Program-made: the position numbers and the translations under genes
Shown: in pieces, positions 19,468 to 27,361 of the stretch
Position numbering within the stretch: position 1 is the stretch's first letter
How the letters are laid out: every line of letters starts with the position of its first letter
Source of the DNA: Endozoicomonas gorgoniicola
Lineage (GTDB): Bacteria; Pseudomonadota; Gammaproteobacteria; Pseudomonadales; Endozoicomonadaceae
NCBI RefSeq assembly: GCF_025562715.2
Contig: NZ_JAPFCC010000001.1
Location: 248,001 to 312,000, forward strand
Direction of reading: 5' to 3'
DNA: 64,000 nucleotides
Notes under the pieces: generated by a model
Told to the model about the DNA's origin: nothing
What the model saw: the letters and a program-made list of their open reading frames with translations, nothing else
Databases searched by the model: none

Positions 19468-20883
19468 TTATGCCTCTGCTGCTGCGGCTACTTTATCAGC
19501 CCCGGCGGTTTTGCCCTCGACACCGACGGCAGCCTGCTCTTCATCAGAAAGGCCGGGCCAGTACTTCTCCAGCAGGCTCTGCTTCATCAGGGTCTCGCCC
19601 GGTTCAAAGCATTCCGCCAGAGTTTCCCAGCACAGGTCCAGAGCGTCTTCCAGGCTCATGGCTGCATCCAGAGACATAAAGCGCTCTTTAAACAGGTCGC
19701 CAAACCGGATGGTTTTCAGGTCATAGCTGGACAGTTCAAACGCCATAGCCTGCTTCTGCTTGGCATTCACGGAGTCGGAGTAGAAGCGGATCATGGTGTT
19801 CATGATCGGTGAGTGGTCGTCGCGGGTCTCTTTACCCTGAACCATCTGCTTCAGTCGGGACAGGGAGCCGAACGGATCCAGTACACCGTCGTGCAGATAG
19901 AACTGACCTTCGGTGATGTAGCCGGTGTTGTCCGGTACCGGGTGAGTAACGTCATTACCCGGCATGGTGGTGACTGCCAGAATGGTAACGGAACCCGCAC
20001 CTTTGTAGTCACAGGCTTTTTCGTAACGCTTCGCCAGCTGGGAGTAAAGGTCACCCATGTAACCACGGTTCGCAGGAATCTTGTCCATTGCTACACCGAT
20101 TTCCTTCATCGCGTCAGCGTAGGAGGTCATGTCGGTCAGCAGTACCAGTACTTTCTTGGACTCTTCTACGGCGAAGTGTTCTGCCACTGCCAGCGCCATG
20201 TCCGGAGTCAGCAGGCGTTCTACCGTTGGGTCAGAGGCCTGGTTGGTGAACATAACGGTACGGGAGGATACGCCCGCCTTTTCAAACTCGTTACGGAAAA
20301 AGTGGTAATCGTCGAAGATCAGACCCATGCCGCCGAACACAACCACGTCGGCTTCAGCCTGAATCGCGATACGTGCCAGGAAGCGGTTGTACGGTTCACC
20401 GGCTACAGAGAAAATAGGAATCTTCTGGGACTCTACCAGGGTGTTGAATACGTCGATCATTGGTACGTTGGTACGCACCATGCGGGACGCCAATACACGA
20501 CGAACAGGGTTTACAGAAGGACCGTCGATCTCCACCTTGGGATCCTGTTCCAGTGCAGGGCCACCGTCAATCGGTTCACCAGCACCATTAAAGATACGGC
20601 CAAGGATGTTCGGAGAGTAGGTCGCCTTCATTGGCTCACCCAAAAAGCATACGGCGGCACCGGTAGACAGACCTTTGGTGCCTGCGAATACCTGCAGGGA
20701 AACCTCTTCATGGTCGATCTTGATGATCTCGGCCATGGAGTAGGGTTGACCATTCTGTTCAATCAATGCCAGATCGCCATAATTGGCTCGGGCATTGCCT
20801 TCCGACAGGTTCGGCACTTGAACGCGAATCAAATCACCAACAATGCTGAGAATGTTGGTGTATCGCAATAAGCTCTGGGGCAT
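19468..20883 (-). CDS. atpB: V-type ATPase subunit B
   Basis: The non-catalytic nucleotide-binding subunit of the V1 head, 471 aa. The start MPQSLLRYTNILSIVGD follows a GAGGAG ribosome site 5 bases upstream; a longer frame would add 29 unlikely residues. Family motifs include RIFNGAGEPIDGGP, PIFSVAGEPYNRFLARIA and LTDMTSYADAMKEI. It has no P-loop, as expected for B. It is the first gene of the operon; its upstream region holds short tandem repeats and a MITE-like element. Confidence 0.95.
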   Translation of the reverse strand: MPQSLLRYTNILSIVGDLIRVQVPNLSEGNARANYGDLALIEQNGQPYSMAEIIKIDHEEVSLQVFAGTKGLSTGAAVCFLGEPMKATYSPNILGRIFNGAGEPIDGGPALEQDPKVEIDGPSVNPVRRVLASRMVRTNVPMIDVFNTLVESQKIPIFSVAGEPYNRFLARIAIQAEADVVVFGGMGLIFDDYHFFRNEFEKAGVSSRTVMFTNQASDPTVERLLTPDMALAVAEHFAVEESKKVLVLLTDMTSYADAMKEIGVAMDKIPANRGYMGDLYSQLAKRYEKACDYKGAGSVTILAVTTMPGNDVTHPVPDNTGYITEGQFYLHDGVLDPFGSLSRLKQMVQGKETRDDHSPIMNTMIRFYSDSVNAKQKQAMAFELSSYDLKTIRFGDLFKERFMSLDAAMSLEDALDLCWETLAECFEPGETLMKQSLLEKYWPGLSDEEQAAVGVEGKTAGADKVAAAAEA

Positions 20884-20972
20884 CTCTGCTCCTCTGTACT
20901 GCTCGGAGCCGGTTGGGCTTGAGTCAGTGAGGGGACTCAGGCCTTTCTGGCTCCATGGAAAATACAGCACCT

Positions 20973-21015
20973 CTAACGAACGAGAACGAACGAGATCGAA
21001 CGAGATCGAACGATA
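20973..21015. repeat. Short tandem repeats upstream of V-ATPase operon
   Basis: Four imperfect copies of a 10-11 base unit, CGAACGAGA or CGAACGAGAT, lie about 90-130 bases upstream of the subunit B start. They could be a slippage product or a repeated binding site; the sequence alone does not tell. Confidence 0.75.
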
Positions 21016-21042
21016 AAAGCACTAAGACCAATGCCCTCAATT

Positions 21043-21144
21043 GAGGCTGTTGCAAAAGAACGGAGCAATTTTTTAACGATTTGTCATAACAGGTGTCATG
21101 ACAAATCGTTTATGGAAAAGGCTCCAAACCTTTGCAACAACCCC
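21043..21144. mobile_element. MITE-like palindromic element, 102 bp
   Basis: The outer ends are inverted copies (GAGGCTGTTGCAAAAG and, reversed, GGGGTTGTTGCAAAGG); 18 of the first 24 positions match. The core is a perfect 13-bp inverted repeat, AACGATTTGTCAT and ATGACAAATCGTT (21075-21087 and 21098-21110), around a 10-base loop. GGAGC/GCTCC pairs between the two. It has no coding capacity. Ends reading GCTGTTGCAAAA are typical of several insertion sequences, so a non-autonomous derivative is the best reading. No clear target duplication is seen. Confidence 0.7.
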
Positions 21145-21211
21145 AAACAATGTAAAACAAACGTCTTACAGGTTTTCAGAAAATCTCGGTGTGAGGACAA
21201 CCCAAAATCTC

Positions 21212-22237
21212 TCAATAGTAGACAATCTCAGCGCCTTCGGACGAAGAAGGCGCTGATGCGCAGACCCGGGTTCCGGACTGACCGGAAAGTACACTGGCAG
21301 CGTTGTGCAGATTGCCTATTGCACAAAATCGTCGACTGTCGTTTAACTGGCGGTCGACTAATTTATCTTTAGCAAGCTCGTTTTTAGCAAGCTCGTTTTT
21401 AGCAAGCTCGTTTTTAGCAAGATAGCCACTGGCTGCTTTCACCTTTGGAGCCATCGCCGTGTCATTGAATCCCAGTGACTCAAGATGGGTAACGGTAATG
21501 GTGCGAATCAGTCTTGCTTCCGGGTGACCGGGCTTGTCTGAAACGGCATCAATGCTCGATAGCAGCAGCAATGCATTAGCGTTCAGTGTGCGCGCAATTA
21601 ATGCGGCGGTTTCATCTCTGTCAACCATGGCTTCGACGCCATTGATGCGGTTATCTGTGCTTTTTCGGACGGGCAGACCGCCGCCGCAGCCACAGATAAC
21701 GAACATATTGTCAGCGGCGACCAGATGTTTCAGGGTCGCCATTTCCAGGACGCCTTTTGGTTCCGGAGCAGGGATCATTCGGCGATAAAGTCTTCCTGTT
21801 TGCTTCAGTACCCAGTCCGGGTTCTGCTCCTGTACCAGTTGTGCCTGTACTCTGTTGTACAATGGTCCAACATAACGTGTCGGATGTATCATTGCCGGAT
21901 CGTCAGCGTCAACCAGTGTCAGGTGCGACATGCTGCAAAATGACTGTTGCGGCAGCTGGTTTCTCAGCGCCTGCTCCAGCAGGAAGCCCGTCACTGCCCT
22001 GGCCTGGGCTCCCAGAACATCGGCAGTGCCGGTGTTCAGGTCGGCGCAATTGCCATTCATCAGGGTCAGAAGGCCAATTGCCGGGCCATTGCCGTGCAGC
22101 AATATCACTTGATGTTGGTTCGCTATTTCGGCAATGCATTGGGCTGCGTGTTGAATGCATTGTCGCAGCGCATGTGAATTGAGAGGTTGATCTCTCTGCA
22201 CAATCGCGCTGTCTCCCAGGGCAATGACTACCAGCAT
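21212..22237 (-). CDS. arcC: Carbamate kinase-like protein ArcC
   Basis: Amino-acid kinase family, 341 aa; typical carbamate kinases are about 310. It would make ATP from carbamoyl phosphate at the end of the arginine deiminase pathway. The start MLVVIALGDSAI follows GGAGAT; arcB ends 43 bases upstream. Matching motifs are HGNGPAIG, GCGGGLPV, VDRDETAALIA and MAPKVKAA. The usual first loop ALGGNA reads ALGDSA here, so a nucleotide or phosphate loop is altered. Residues about 273-292 are a low-complexity insert of KNELA repeats. The enzyme may be divergent or less active; the operon position still favours ArcC. Confidence 0.82.
   Translation of the reverse strand: MLVVIALGDSAIVQRDQPLNSHALRQCIQHAAQCIAEIANQHQVILLHGNGPAIGLLTLMNGNCADLNTGTADVLGAQARAVTGFLLEQALRNQLPQQSFCSMSHLTLVDADDPAMIHPTRYVGPLYNRVQAQLVQEQNPDWVLKQTGRLYRRMIPAPEPKGVLEMATLKHLVAADNMFVICGCGGGLPVRKSTDNRINGVEAMVDRDETAALIARTLNANALLLLSSIDAVSDKPGHPEARLIRTITVTHLESLGFNDTAMAPKVKAASGYLAKNELAKNELAKNELAKDKLVDRQLNDSRRFCAIGNLHNAASVLSGQSGTRVCASAPSSSEGAEIVYY
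21370..21421 (-). repeat. 15-bp tandem repeat inside arcC (KNELA units)
   Basis: Three and a half near-perfect copies of TAGCAAGCTCGTTTT (plus strand), with a degenerate further copy at 21355-21369. The frame is kept, giving Lys-Asn-Glu-Leu-Ala repeats. It sits in a region near the C-terminal part of the kinase where other family members lack such an insert. Confidence 0.95.
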
Positions 22238-22280
22238 GGAATATCTCCGGTCAGTCAAGGCCGTTGGGAAAGCCGGGAGA

Positions 22281-23297
22281 TTAATCACCCAGCGTTGCCA
22301 CCATAACAGCCTTGATGGTGTGCATCCGGTTTTCGGCCTGATCAAACACGATGGAGTGTTCAGACTCAAAAACCTCTTCGGTCACTTCCAGACCGTTCAT
22401 GCCCTTTTCTCCTTTGAAGAAGTGTTCCGCAATTTCCTGACCAATAGTGGTTTCGTCGTTGTGGAACGCAGGCAGACAGTGCAGGAAGCGAACATCCGGA
22501 TTGCCGGTCTGCTCCAGCATGGTCTGGTTGACCTGGTAGGGGATCATCAGTTTTACCCGCTCTTCCCAGGCTTCCATCGGCTCGCCCATGGAGACCCAGA
22601 CATCGGTGTAAATAAAGTCGCAATCGGCGACGGCTTCCTCAACCGATTCAGTAATAGTGAGTCTGGCACCTGAGTCTCTGGCGATGCTCTGGCATTGCTC
22701 AACCAGGGCCTCATCAGGAGCAAAACCAGCCGGAGCAGCGATTCGGAAATCCACACCCATTTTAGCTGAACCCACCAGAAGTGAGTTGGCGACATTGTTG
22801 CGCCCGTCACCCACATAACAGAGTTTCAGTTCGTTCAGCGGACGACCATTGCCGTGTTCAATCATGGTCAGAAAATCGGCCAGAATCTGGGTTGGATGCC
22901 ATTCGTTGGTCAGACCGTTCCATACGGGAATACCGGCAAACCTGGCGAGTTCTTCGACGTGCTGTTGTAAATGTCCGCGAAATTCTATGCCGTCATACAT
23001 GCGTCCCAACACCCTGGCTGTGTCTTTGACGGACTCCTTACTTCCCATTTGTGATCCACTGGAAATGTAAGTGACATTGGCTCCCTGGTCAAAAGCAGCC
23101 ACCTCAAAAGCACAGCGCGTGCGGGTGGAGGCTTTTTCAAAAATCAGTGCAATGTTTTTGTTTTGTAAAAAACAAGGCTCTTCGCATGACTTCTTCGCGG
23201 CTTTTAACTCGCGGGATAGTGTCAGCAGGCCGTTGATTTCTTCGGAAGTAAAATCCAGAAGTTTGACGAAGTGACGATTTTTCAGTCTGAAATCCAT
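22281..23297 (-). CDS. arcB: Ornithine carbamoyltransferase, probably catabolic (ArcB)
   Basis: Transfers the carbamoyl group between ornithine and citrulline, 338 aa. The carbamoyl-phosphate motif STRTR lies in EKASTRTRCAFEVAA. HPTQILADF and the catalytic cysteine motif HCLPAFHN are present. Linkage to arcC, 43 bases downstream, argues for the catabolic arginine deiminase route rather than biosynthesis (ArgF), though sequence alone separates the two poorly. No arcA or arcD gene is next to it in this window. Confidence 0.9.
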   Translation of the reverse strand: MDFRLKNRHFVKLLDFTSEEINGLLTLSRELKAAKKSCEEPCFLQNKNIALIFEKASTRTRCAFEVAAFDQGANVTYISSGSQMGSKESVKDTARVLGRMYDGIEFRGHLQQHVEELARFAGIPVWNGLTNEWHPTQILADFLTMIEHGNGRPLNELKLCYVGDGRNNVANSLLVGSAKMGVDFRIAAPAGFAPDEALVEQCQSIARDSGARLTITESVEEAVADCDFIYTDVWVSMGEPMEAWEERVKLMIPYQVNQTMLEQTGNPDVRFLHCLPAFHNDETTIGQEIAEHFFKGEKGMNGLEVTEEVFESEHSIVFDQAENRMHTIKAVMVATLGD

Positions 23298-23675
23298 AAT
23301 ATTGCTCTTTTTTAATCAGTTTCCTGTCAGGAGATTCGGGAACAAATGCCCGGTAAACTCCGGATACAGAGAAAAGTTGGATCGCTGATTGAGTGGCTGC
23401 TGTTTGCAGTCCTAATCGCAGAATCGAACATCTTCTATCGCCTCAGGTCTGATGTCCAGATCCTGTATGCGAATAGGTAATATCGGGTAGAGTAGCGTGC
23501 ACTCGCTATGCTGATAAAATAATTTCTAAATAACCCGGTATGCAGAGCTGTAAAAACACATATCGCTTACGGATGGAACACAGTGGGTATAGACTATCGT
23601 TGACGTATGTAGATAGCATTACGTACAAATACGTTTGCGTAGTGATATGGCTTAGCGCTTATTCAGGGGCTCCAT

Positions 23676-23940
23676 TAGGACTTACGCATTGACAGCAGGC
23701 TTTAAAATTTGATAGCAGCCACAAATGACTATCTTTCAGGGACGAAAGTGAGAAGTACTACTCGCCCAACAACTGCAAAATGCACACTTCCACAATACAT
23801 GGGATTTTTGATCAGCGAGCCTAAATCATCAACATGCACAAGGTTGGCAGAAGTGACTGCCATTTCTCACGATAGCGTTAACCGCTTTCTTCAGCGCGAA
23901 AATTACCAACCATCGAACATTTTCAGGTGCGTAAGTCCTA
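23676..23940 (+). mobile_element. Miniature IS derivative with 13-bp perfect ends
   Basis: A 265-bp element bounded by perfect inverted repeats TAGGACTTACGCA (23676-23688) and TGCGTAAGTCCTA (23928-23940). The outermost TA pairs may be the target duplication. Inside is an open frame that looks like the N-terminus of an IS701/IS4-like transposase, followed directly by the right end. The transposase catalytic part is therefore deleted, and the element could move only with a helper copy elsewhere. Confidence 0.8.
23709..23927 (+). pseudogene. Transposase N-terminal fragment
   Basis: About 73 codons read as a transposase start: LPQYMGFLISEPKSSTCTRL then ISHDSVNRFLQRENY, a pattern I associate with IS701/IS4-like transposases that begin with a helix-turn-helix before the catalytic domain. 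The frame runs through the right inverted repeat into flanking DNA, adding about 18 unrelated residues. No DDE catalytic residues remain. Confidence 0.65.
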
Positions 23941-24074
23941 TCTATGCTTCTCGCGCTTTGTGTTTTCGCTTTGCTGGTTCTTGAGGTGAGTTGGCACCTA
24001 TGACTGTGTGATTTTAATGGGATTAAATACTTAATATGTAAATTTAATTTACACTCAGATGTTGAGAGCTGTTG

Positions 24075-24806
24075 TTAGTAGAGCGAAGTTGTCGCCAGTT
24101 GGTCACTAATGGTTTCTCCTGTGATTGAATTAACAATAAGGTGTTTTCGATAGCGGTTTTCATCTAGATAAACGATCTCTCTGACTGGAACGTTGTTACG
24201 GTTTTTTGAAGTTGTTCTCAGGATGATCATATTTTTGTGGGCTTTGCGAGCGTCGTTAAGAATATCACTCAGCGGAATCTGGTTACCGGATAGTTTGAGC
24301 TCGAACGTGTGTTCATTCAGTAGCAGACCAGTGTAAGCATCCGTTTCTGCATGCCAGTGTTTTTTTCTGGTATCGGTGAATTCGACTACCCGAATCTCGT
24401 TACCCTGATTGTTTTCAATCCAGGTTTTAGTGATATTGGCAATCTGGTGTTTTTTGCGCAGGTTAACCAGAATTTTTTCCAGAGACATCGGGAAGCGCAT
24501 GGTGGCCAGTTCAATCTCTTTACCGGTGAAGGCATCAACCACCAGGCGCTGCATTCCCTGACGGCTGGCTTTAAACTCGGGAGTAAAGTCAATAAAACGA
24601 ACAGTACGCCGGTCCTCCTGAATAAGGCGTGTGTTATAAACGACAACGTTACCATGTTGTTTACGCATCTGGCTGATGATCTGTTCCAGCGGAATTGGAC
24701 GTTTGGTCGTGTCGGTCTGGCAGTAGGCTGGTGAGGCAGCGGTCAGAGTGACAGCAAAAAGCGGAACCAGTATAAACAGCGCTTTTGACCGGATAAAGGT
24801 ATTCAT
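24075..24806 (-). CDS. Exported protein with three PepSY-like repeats
   Basis: A 243-residue protein whose start follows AAGGAAGGTC. Residues 1-28 are a signal peptide ending at AYC. The mature protein consists of three consecutive units of about 65-70 residues, each running IPLEQII..MRKxHG, a strand pair, then V-x-A-x-TGxxI or close variants (VDAFTGKEI, TDAYTGLLL, VNSITGETI). This is the shape of PepSY-like domains, which are often periplasmic inhibitors or modulators of peptidases. No protease partner is adjacent. Function is unknown. Confidence 0.8.
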   Translation of the reverse strand: MNTFIRSKALFILVPLFAVTLTAASPAYCQTDTTKRPIPLEQIISQMRKQHGNVVVYNTRLIQEDRRTVRFIDFTPEFKASRQGMQRLVVDAFTGKEIELATMRFPMSLEKILVNLRKKHQIANITKTWIENNQGNEIRVVEFTDTRKKHWHAETDAYTGLLLNEHTFELKLSGNQIPLSDILNDARKAHKNMIILRTTSKNRNNVPVREIVYLDENRYRKHLIVNSITGETISDQLATTSLY

Positions 24807-25028
24807 AATGACCTTCCTTATGAAGGCATTGACGTTCTTGTTAGCCAATGATGAAGACTCATTGTCGTACGTTATCAGAGTGTTGTAACAGGAAGCAGCA
24901 TCGGGGACAGGCTCCGGACATACTCTCTGAACAGCAAAATCTGCATCTGATAACTTTAGGACTGATTTGAGGAAAAGCAAGGGCAGGTTCCCTTTGAACA
25001 GGGTCAACAGGGAACCTTTATGGATGGG

Positions 25029-26282
25029 TTATTCTGCGTAGGCTTTGCGAACTTCTTCGGCAATGATGGCAATGCCTTGTTCGACGGTCGTATTGTCGCG
25101 GGTAAAGGTCATGCGAATGCATTCGTGTTTATGACGCCAGTCATCAATGCCGGGGAAAAAATAATGCCCGGATACGACCAGTACACGACGCTGTTTTAAT
25201 CGTTCATACAGTTCCAGGCTGGAAATAGGCAGATCCTTGAGCCAGAGCCACAGGAACATGGCACCCTCCGGTTTGTGAGCCTGCCAGGGCAGGCTGTCGT
25301 CCATGTAGCGATGCAGGCATTTTATGGCAAAGTCTGCCTTGTCTTTGTAGAACGGCCGGATAAGGGAGTTGCTGATATCAACAATGCTGTCATCCCTGAC
25401 CATGTCCAGGGCGACCAGGCTGCCGAAGCTGTTGGGTGCCAGATTCATAATGGCGTTAATGCCAGTCAGCGCTTTAATCACTTCTTCGTTAGCGATGACA
25501 ATTCCGGTTCGGGCCGCAGGCAGGCCGAGTTTGGACAGCGTCAGGCACAGAATGGTGTTGTTGTTCCATTGGGGCTGTGCATCGGTATAGATCAGGTTAG
25601 GGAAAGGGGTGCCGTAAGCGCCGTCAATAATCAATGGAATATTGTGGGTGCGGGCAAGACTGTCGAGGGTGCTGACCTCTTCGTCGGTCAGGACATTGCC
25701 GGAAGGGTTGGTAGGCCTTGAAGCACACAGCGCCCCTGTTGAATCATCAATGGTCATGTTGGCGAAATCGACCCGGTACTTGAACTGATGAGGCGCTATG
25801 TGATCAATCGCCGGACGAGTGGCTATGAAAAAGTTTTCACTAAGGCCCGCATCAGTGTAACCAATGTACTCTGGTGCAATAGGGAGCTGAATGCGTTTGT
25901 GGGAGCCGTCGTCGAAATCACCGGCAAACATGTTGAACAGCATGAAGAAGCCTGCCTGACTGCCGTTGGTCAGGGCTATATTGCGTTCGCTCAGCTGCCA
26001 GCCAAACTGACGCTTCAGGAAAGCAGCCACTTCGTGGACAAATTCTTTTTCACCCTGTGGCGGGTCATAGGTGCCTACCAGCCGGGTAAATTCGCCCTGG
26101 TTATTCAGAATGCGCTGCAGGCGGGTACGGAAGATTTCCTCAACTTCAGGAATATGGGCCGGGTTGCCGCCGCCCATCATGATCATTTCGTCTTCTGTTG
26201 CCAGAGCGTTACCAAGATCATCCATTAACGAGAGTATGCCCGAATGAGTGGTGAACTTGGTACCAAAGGTGGAAAGCTTCAT
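25029..26282 (-). CDS. avtA: Valine-pyruvate aminotransferase AvtA
   Basis: PLP enzyme that interconverts valine and alanine with their keto acids, 417 aa, the length of E. coli AvtA. The start MKLSTFGTKFTTHSGI follows GAGGCAAGC; a longer frame would add nine residues. Family features are MMGGGNPAHIPEVE, SRPTNPSGNVLT, the acidic cofactor contact in IIDGAYGTPFP and the PLP lysine in LTLSKLGLPAARTG. With alaA at 1431-2645 the window carries two alanine-forming aminotransferases. Confidence 0.93.
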   Translation of the reverse strand: MKLSTFGTKFTTHSGILSLMDDLGNALATEDEMIMMGGGNPAHIPEVEEIFRTRLQRILNNQGEFTRLVGTYDPPQGEKEFVHEVAAFLKRQFGWQLSERNIALTNGSQAGFFMLFNMFAGDFDDGSHKRIQLPIAPEYIGYTDAGLSENFFIATRPAIDHIAPHQFKYRVDFANMTIDDSTGALCASRPTNPSGNVLTDEEVSTLDSLARTHNIPLIIDGAYGTPFPNLIYTDAQPQWNNNTILCLTLSKLGLPAARTGIVIANEEVIKALTGINAIMNLAPNSFGSLVALDMVRDDSIVDISNSLIRPFYKDKADFAIKCLHRYMDDSLPWQAHKPEGAMFLWLWLKDLPISSLELYERLKQRRVLVVSGHYFFPGIDDWRHKHECIRMTFTRDNTTVEQGIAIIAEEVRKAYAE

Positions 26283-26367
26283 GCTTGCCTCGATTCTTAT
26301 TGATAACACTGCAAAGGGGAAATTCTAACTGACTAATGCGCACTCTGCATGGTTTTGGTGGAAGCGG

Positions 26368-26877
26368 TTAACTTCTGGTGACCGTAAATTCGGTGTTAAA
26401 TACATTACCCTCCGGGTCATGATAACTCACAGTCGCTGTCTGATTGTTATATTCAACGGTGAATAATGAAGCGTCTGTATCGGGATCGAGTGACCACAGG
26501 TCGACAAGGTCGACAAGGTTGAAATGCTGGTCAAAATCCGGGTTGCTTTGATCACTACCCTCATCCTCATGAGGATTTATGGGCTCTATTTGCTCTTCTC
26601 CAGAAGGGATAAAGAAGAATGGTTCAGGCACTTCTTCTGCCGTGATAATATGCCTTTGCACTAACGATGGCGCGGGTTCAGTCACTTCATCCAGTTTCTG
26701 TCTGCAATTTGGGCAAGTGGGAATGTGCCCTGATTTTTTTTCGGTCTGAATCCATTGATTAATACAGGTTCTGTGATAAAACTTTCCGCATCCATGCTTG
26801 CGGGCTGTATTTGTATCAAACTCTTCCAGGCAGATGGAACATGCCTTGTCGAGACCGGGCAACGCTGCTTTATTCAT
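26368..26877 (-). CDS. RING-finger protein, candidate E3 ubiquitin ligase-like effector
   Basis: A 169-residue protein with an N-terminal RING-like zinc motif: C13-x2-C16-x13-C30-x-K32-x2-H35-x2-C38-x16-C55-x2-C58. The core CSICLEEF, FYHRTCINQWI and CPNCRQ match RING-H2 domains of eukaryotic E3 ligases. The fourth ligand position is Lys instead of His or Cys; H28, two residues before C30, might compensate. The rest (60-169) is acidic and Pro-rich and ends in a beta-like segment (FTVEYNNQTATVSYHD). No signal peptide or membrane segment. RING domains are rare in bacteria and, where known, are usually delivered effectors. Delivery and ligase activity here are inference. Confidence 0.85.
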   Translation of the reverse strand: MNKAALPGLDKACSICLEEFDTNTARKHGCGKFYHRTCINQWIQTEKKSGHIPTCPNCRQKLDEVTEPAPSLVQRHIITAEEVPEPFFFIPSGEEQIEPINPHEDEGSDQSNPDFDQHFNLVDLVDLWSLDPDTDASLFTVEYNNQTATVSYHDPEGNVFNTEFTVTRS

Positions 26878-27028
26878 AGTTGAGGTGCGCTCTTTTATCC
26901 ATAGGCTATTTCTTGTTCAGACTCTTGTTAAGCTGAAAAGTTTCATTAAACCACAGCATTAAATCTGACAAGCCACTGAATACGACCGCCATCCATGGCA
27001 GCGCTGTTCCGTGTCCTGTCTGTGAAGA

Positions 27029-27289
27029 CTATTGCGTTATATCCTCAAGCTGAATCAGGTTTGTCATTGCCTGATCTCTGCTGGTGCCACAAAGGTCTGG
27101 GTCTGCCTGAAAACTCAGGCATACGGCTGGACGTTCCGGTTTGCCAAACAGTTGGCACAGGTTGTTGTCGTTCAGTTGTACACAGCGTACTTCTGCAGGT
27201 TTTCCTTCTGGCATGCCGGGGATAGGGCTGGAGATAGAGGGTGCAATGCAACAGGCACCGCACCCGAGTCGACATTTCATTGCTGTCAT
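27029..27289 (-). CDS. YkgJ-type cysteine cluster protein
   Basis: An 86-aa protein with MKCRLGCGACCIAPSIS near its start, then single cysteines in VRCVQL, NLCQLFG, AVCLSF and DLCGT. This eight-cysteine layout is that of the YkgJ/UPF0153 family, predicted to bind zinc or an iron-sulfur cluster. A second Met at residue 4 may be the true start, with GGATG placed 10 bases before it. Role unknown. Confidence 0.85.
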   Translation of the reverse strand: MTAMKCRLGCGACCIAPSISSPIPGMPEGKPAEVRCVQLNDNNLCQLFGKPERPAVCLSFQADPDLCGTSRDQAMTNLIQLEDITQ

Positions 27290-27361
27290 CCGGAAAAAGT
27301 GGGGATTGTACCCTGATCCGGAGAGAAAAGTGAGCGATCTGACTTTAACGGGCTGCAGAGA

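Larger units (their letters stand above)
23298..24074. other. Long intergenic region upstream of arcB
   Basis: This 777-base stretch holds no intact gene. Its middle third is the miniature IS derivative described at 23676-23940. The part next to arcB should contain its promoter; I could not identify a reliable core promoter or an Anr/ArgR-type site by eye. Confidence 0.6.
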
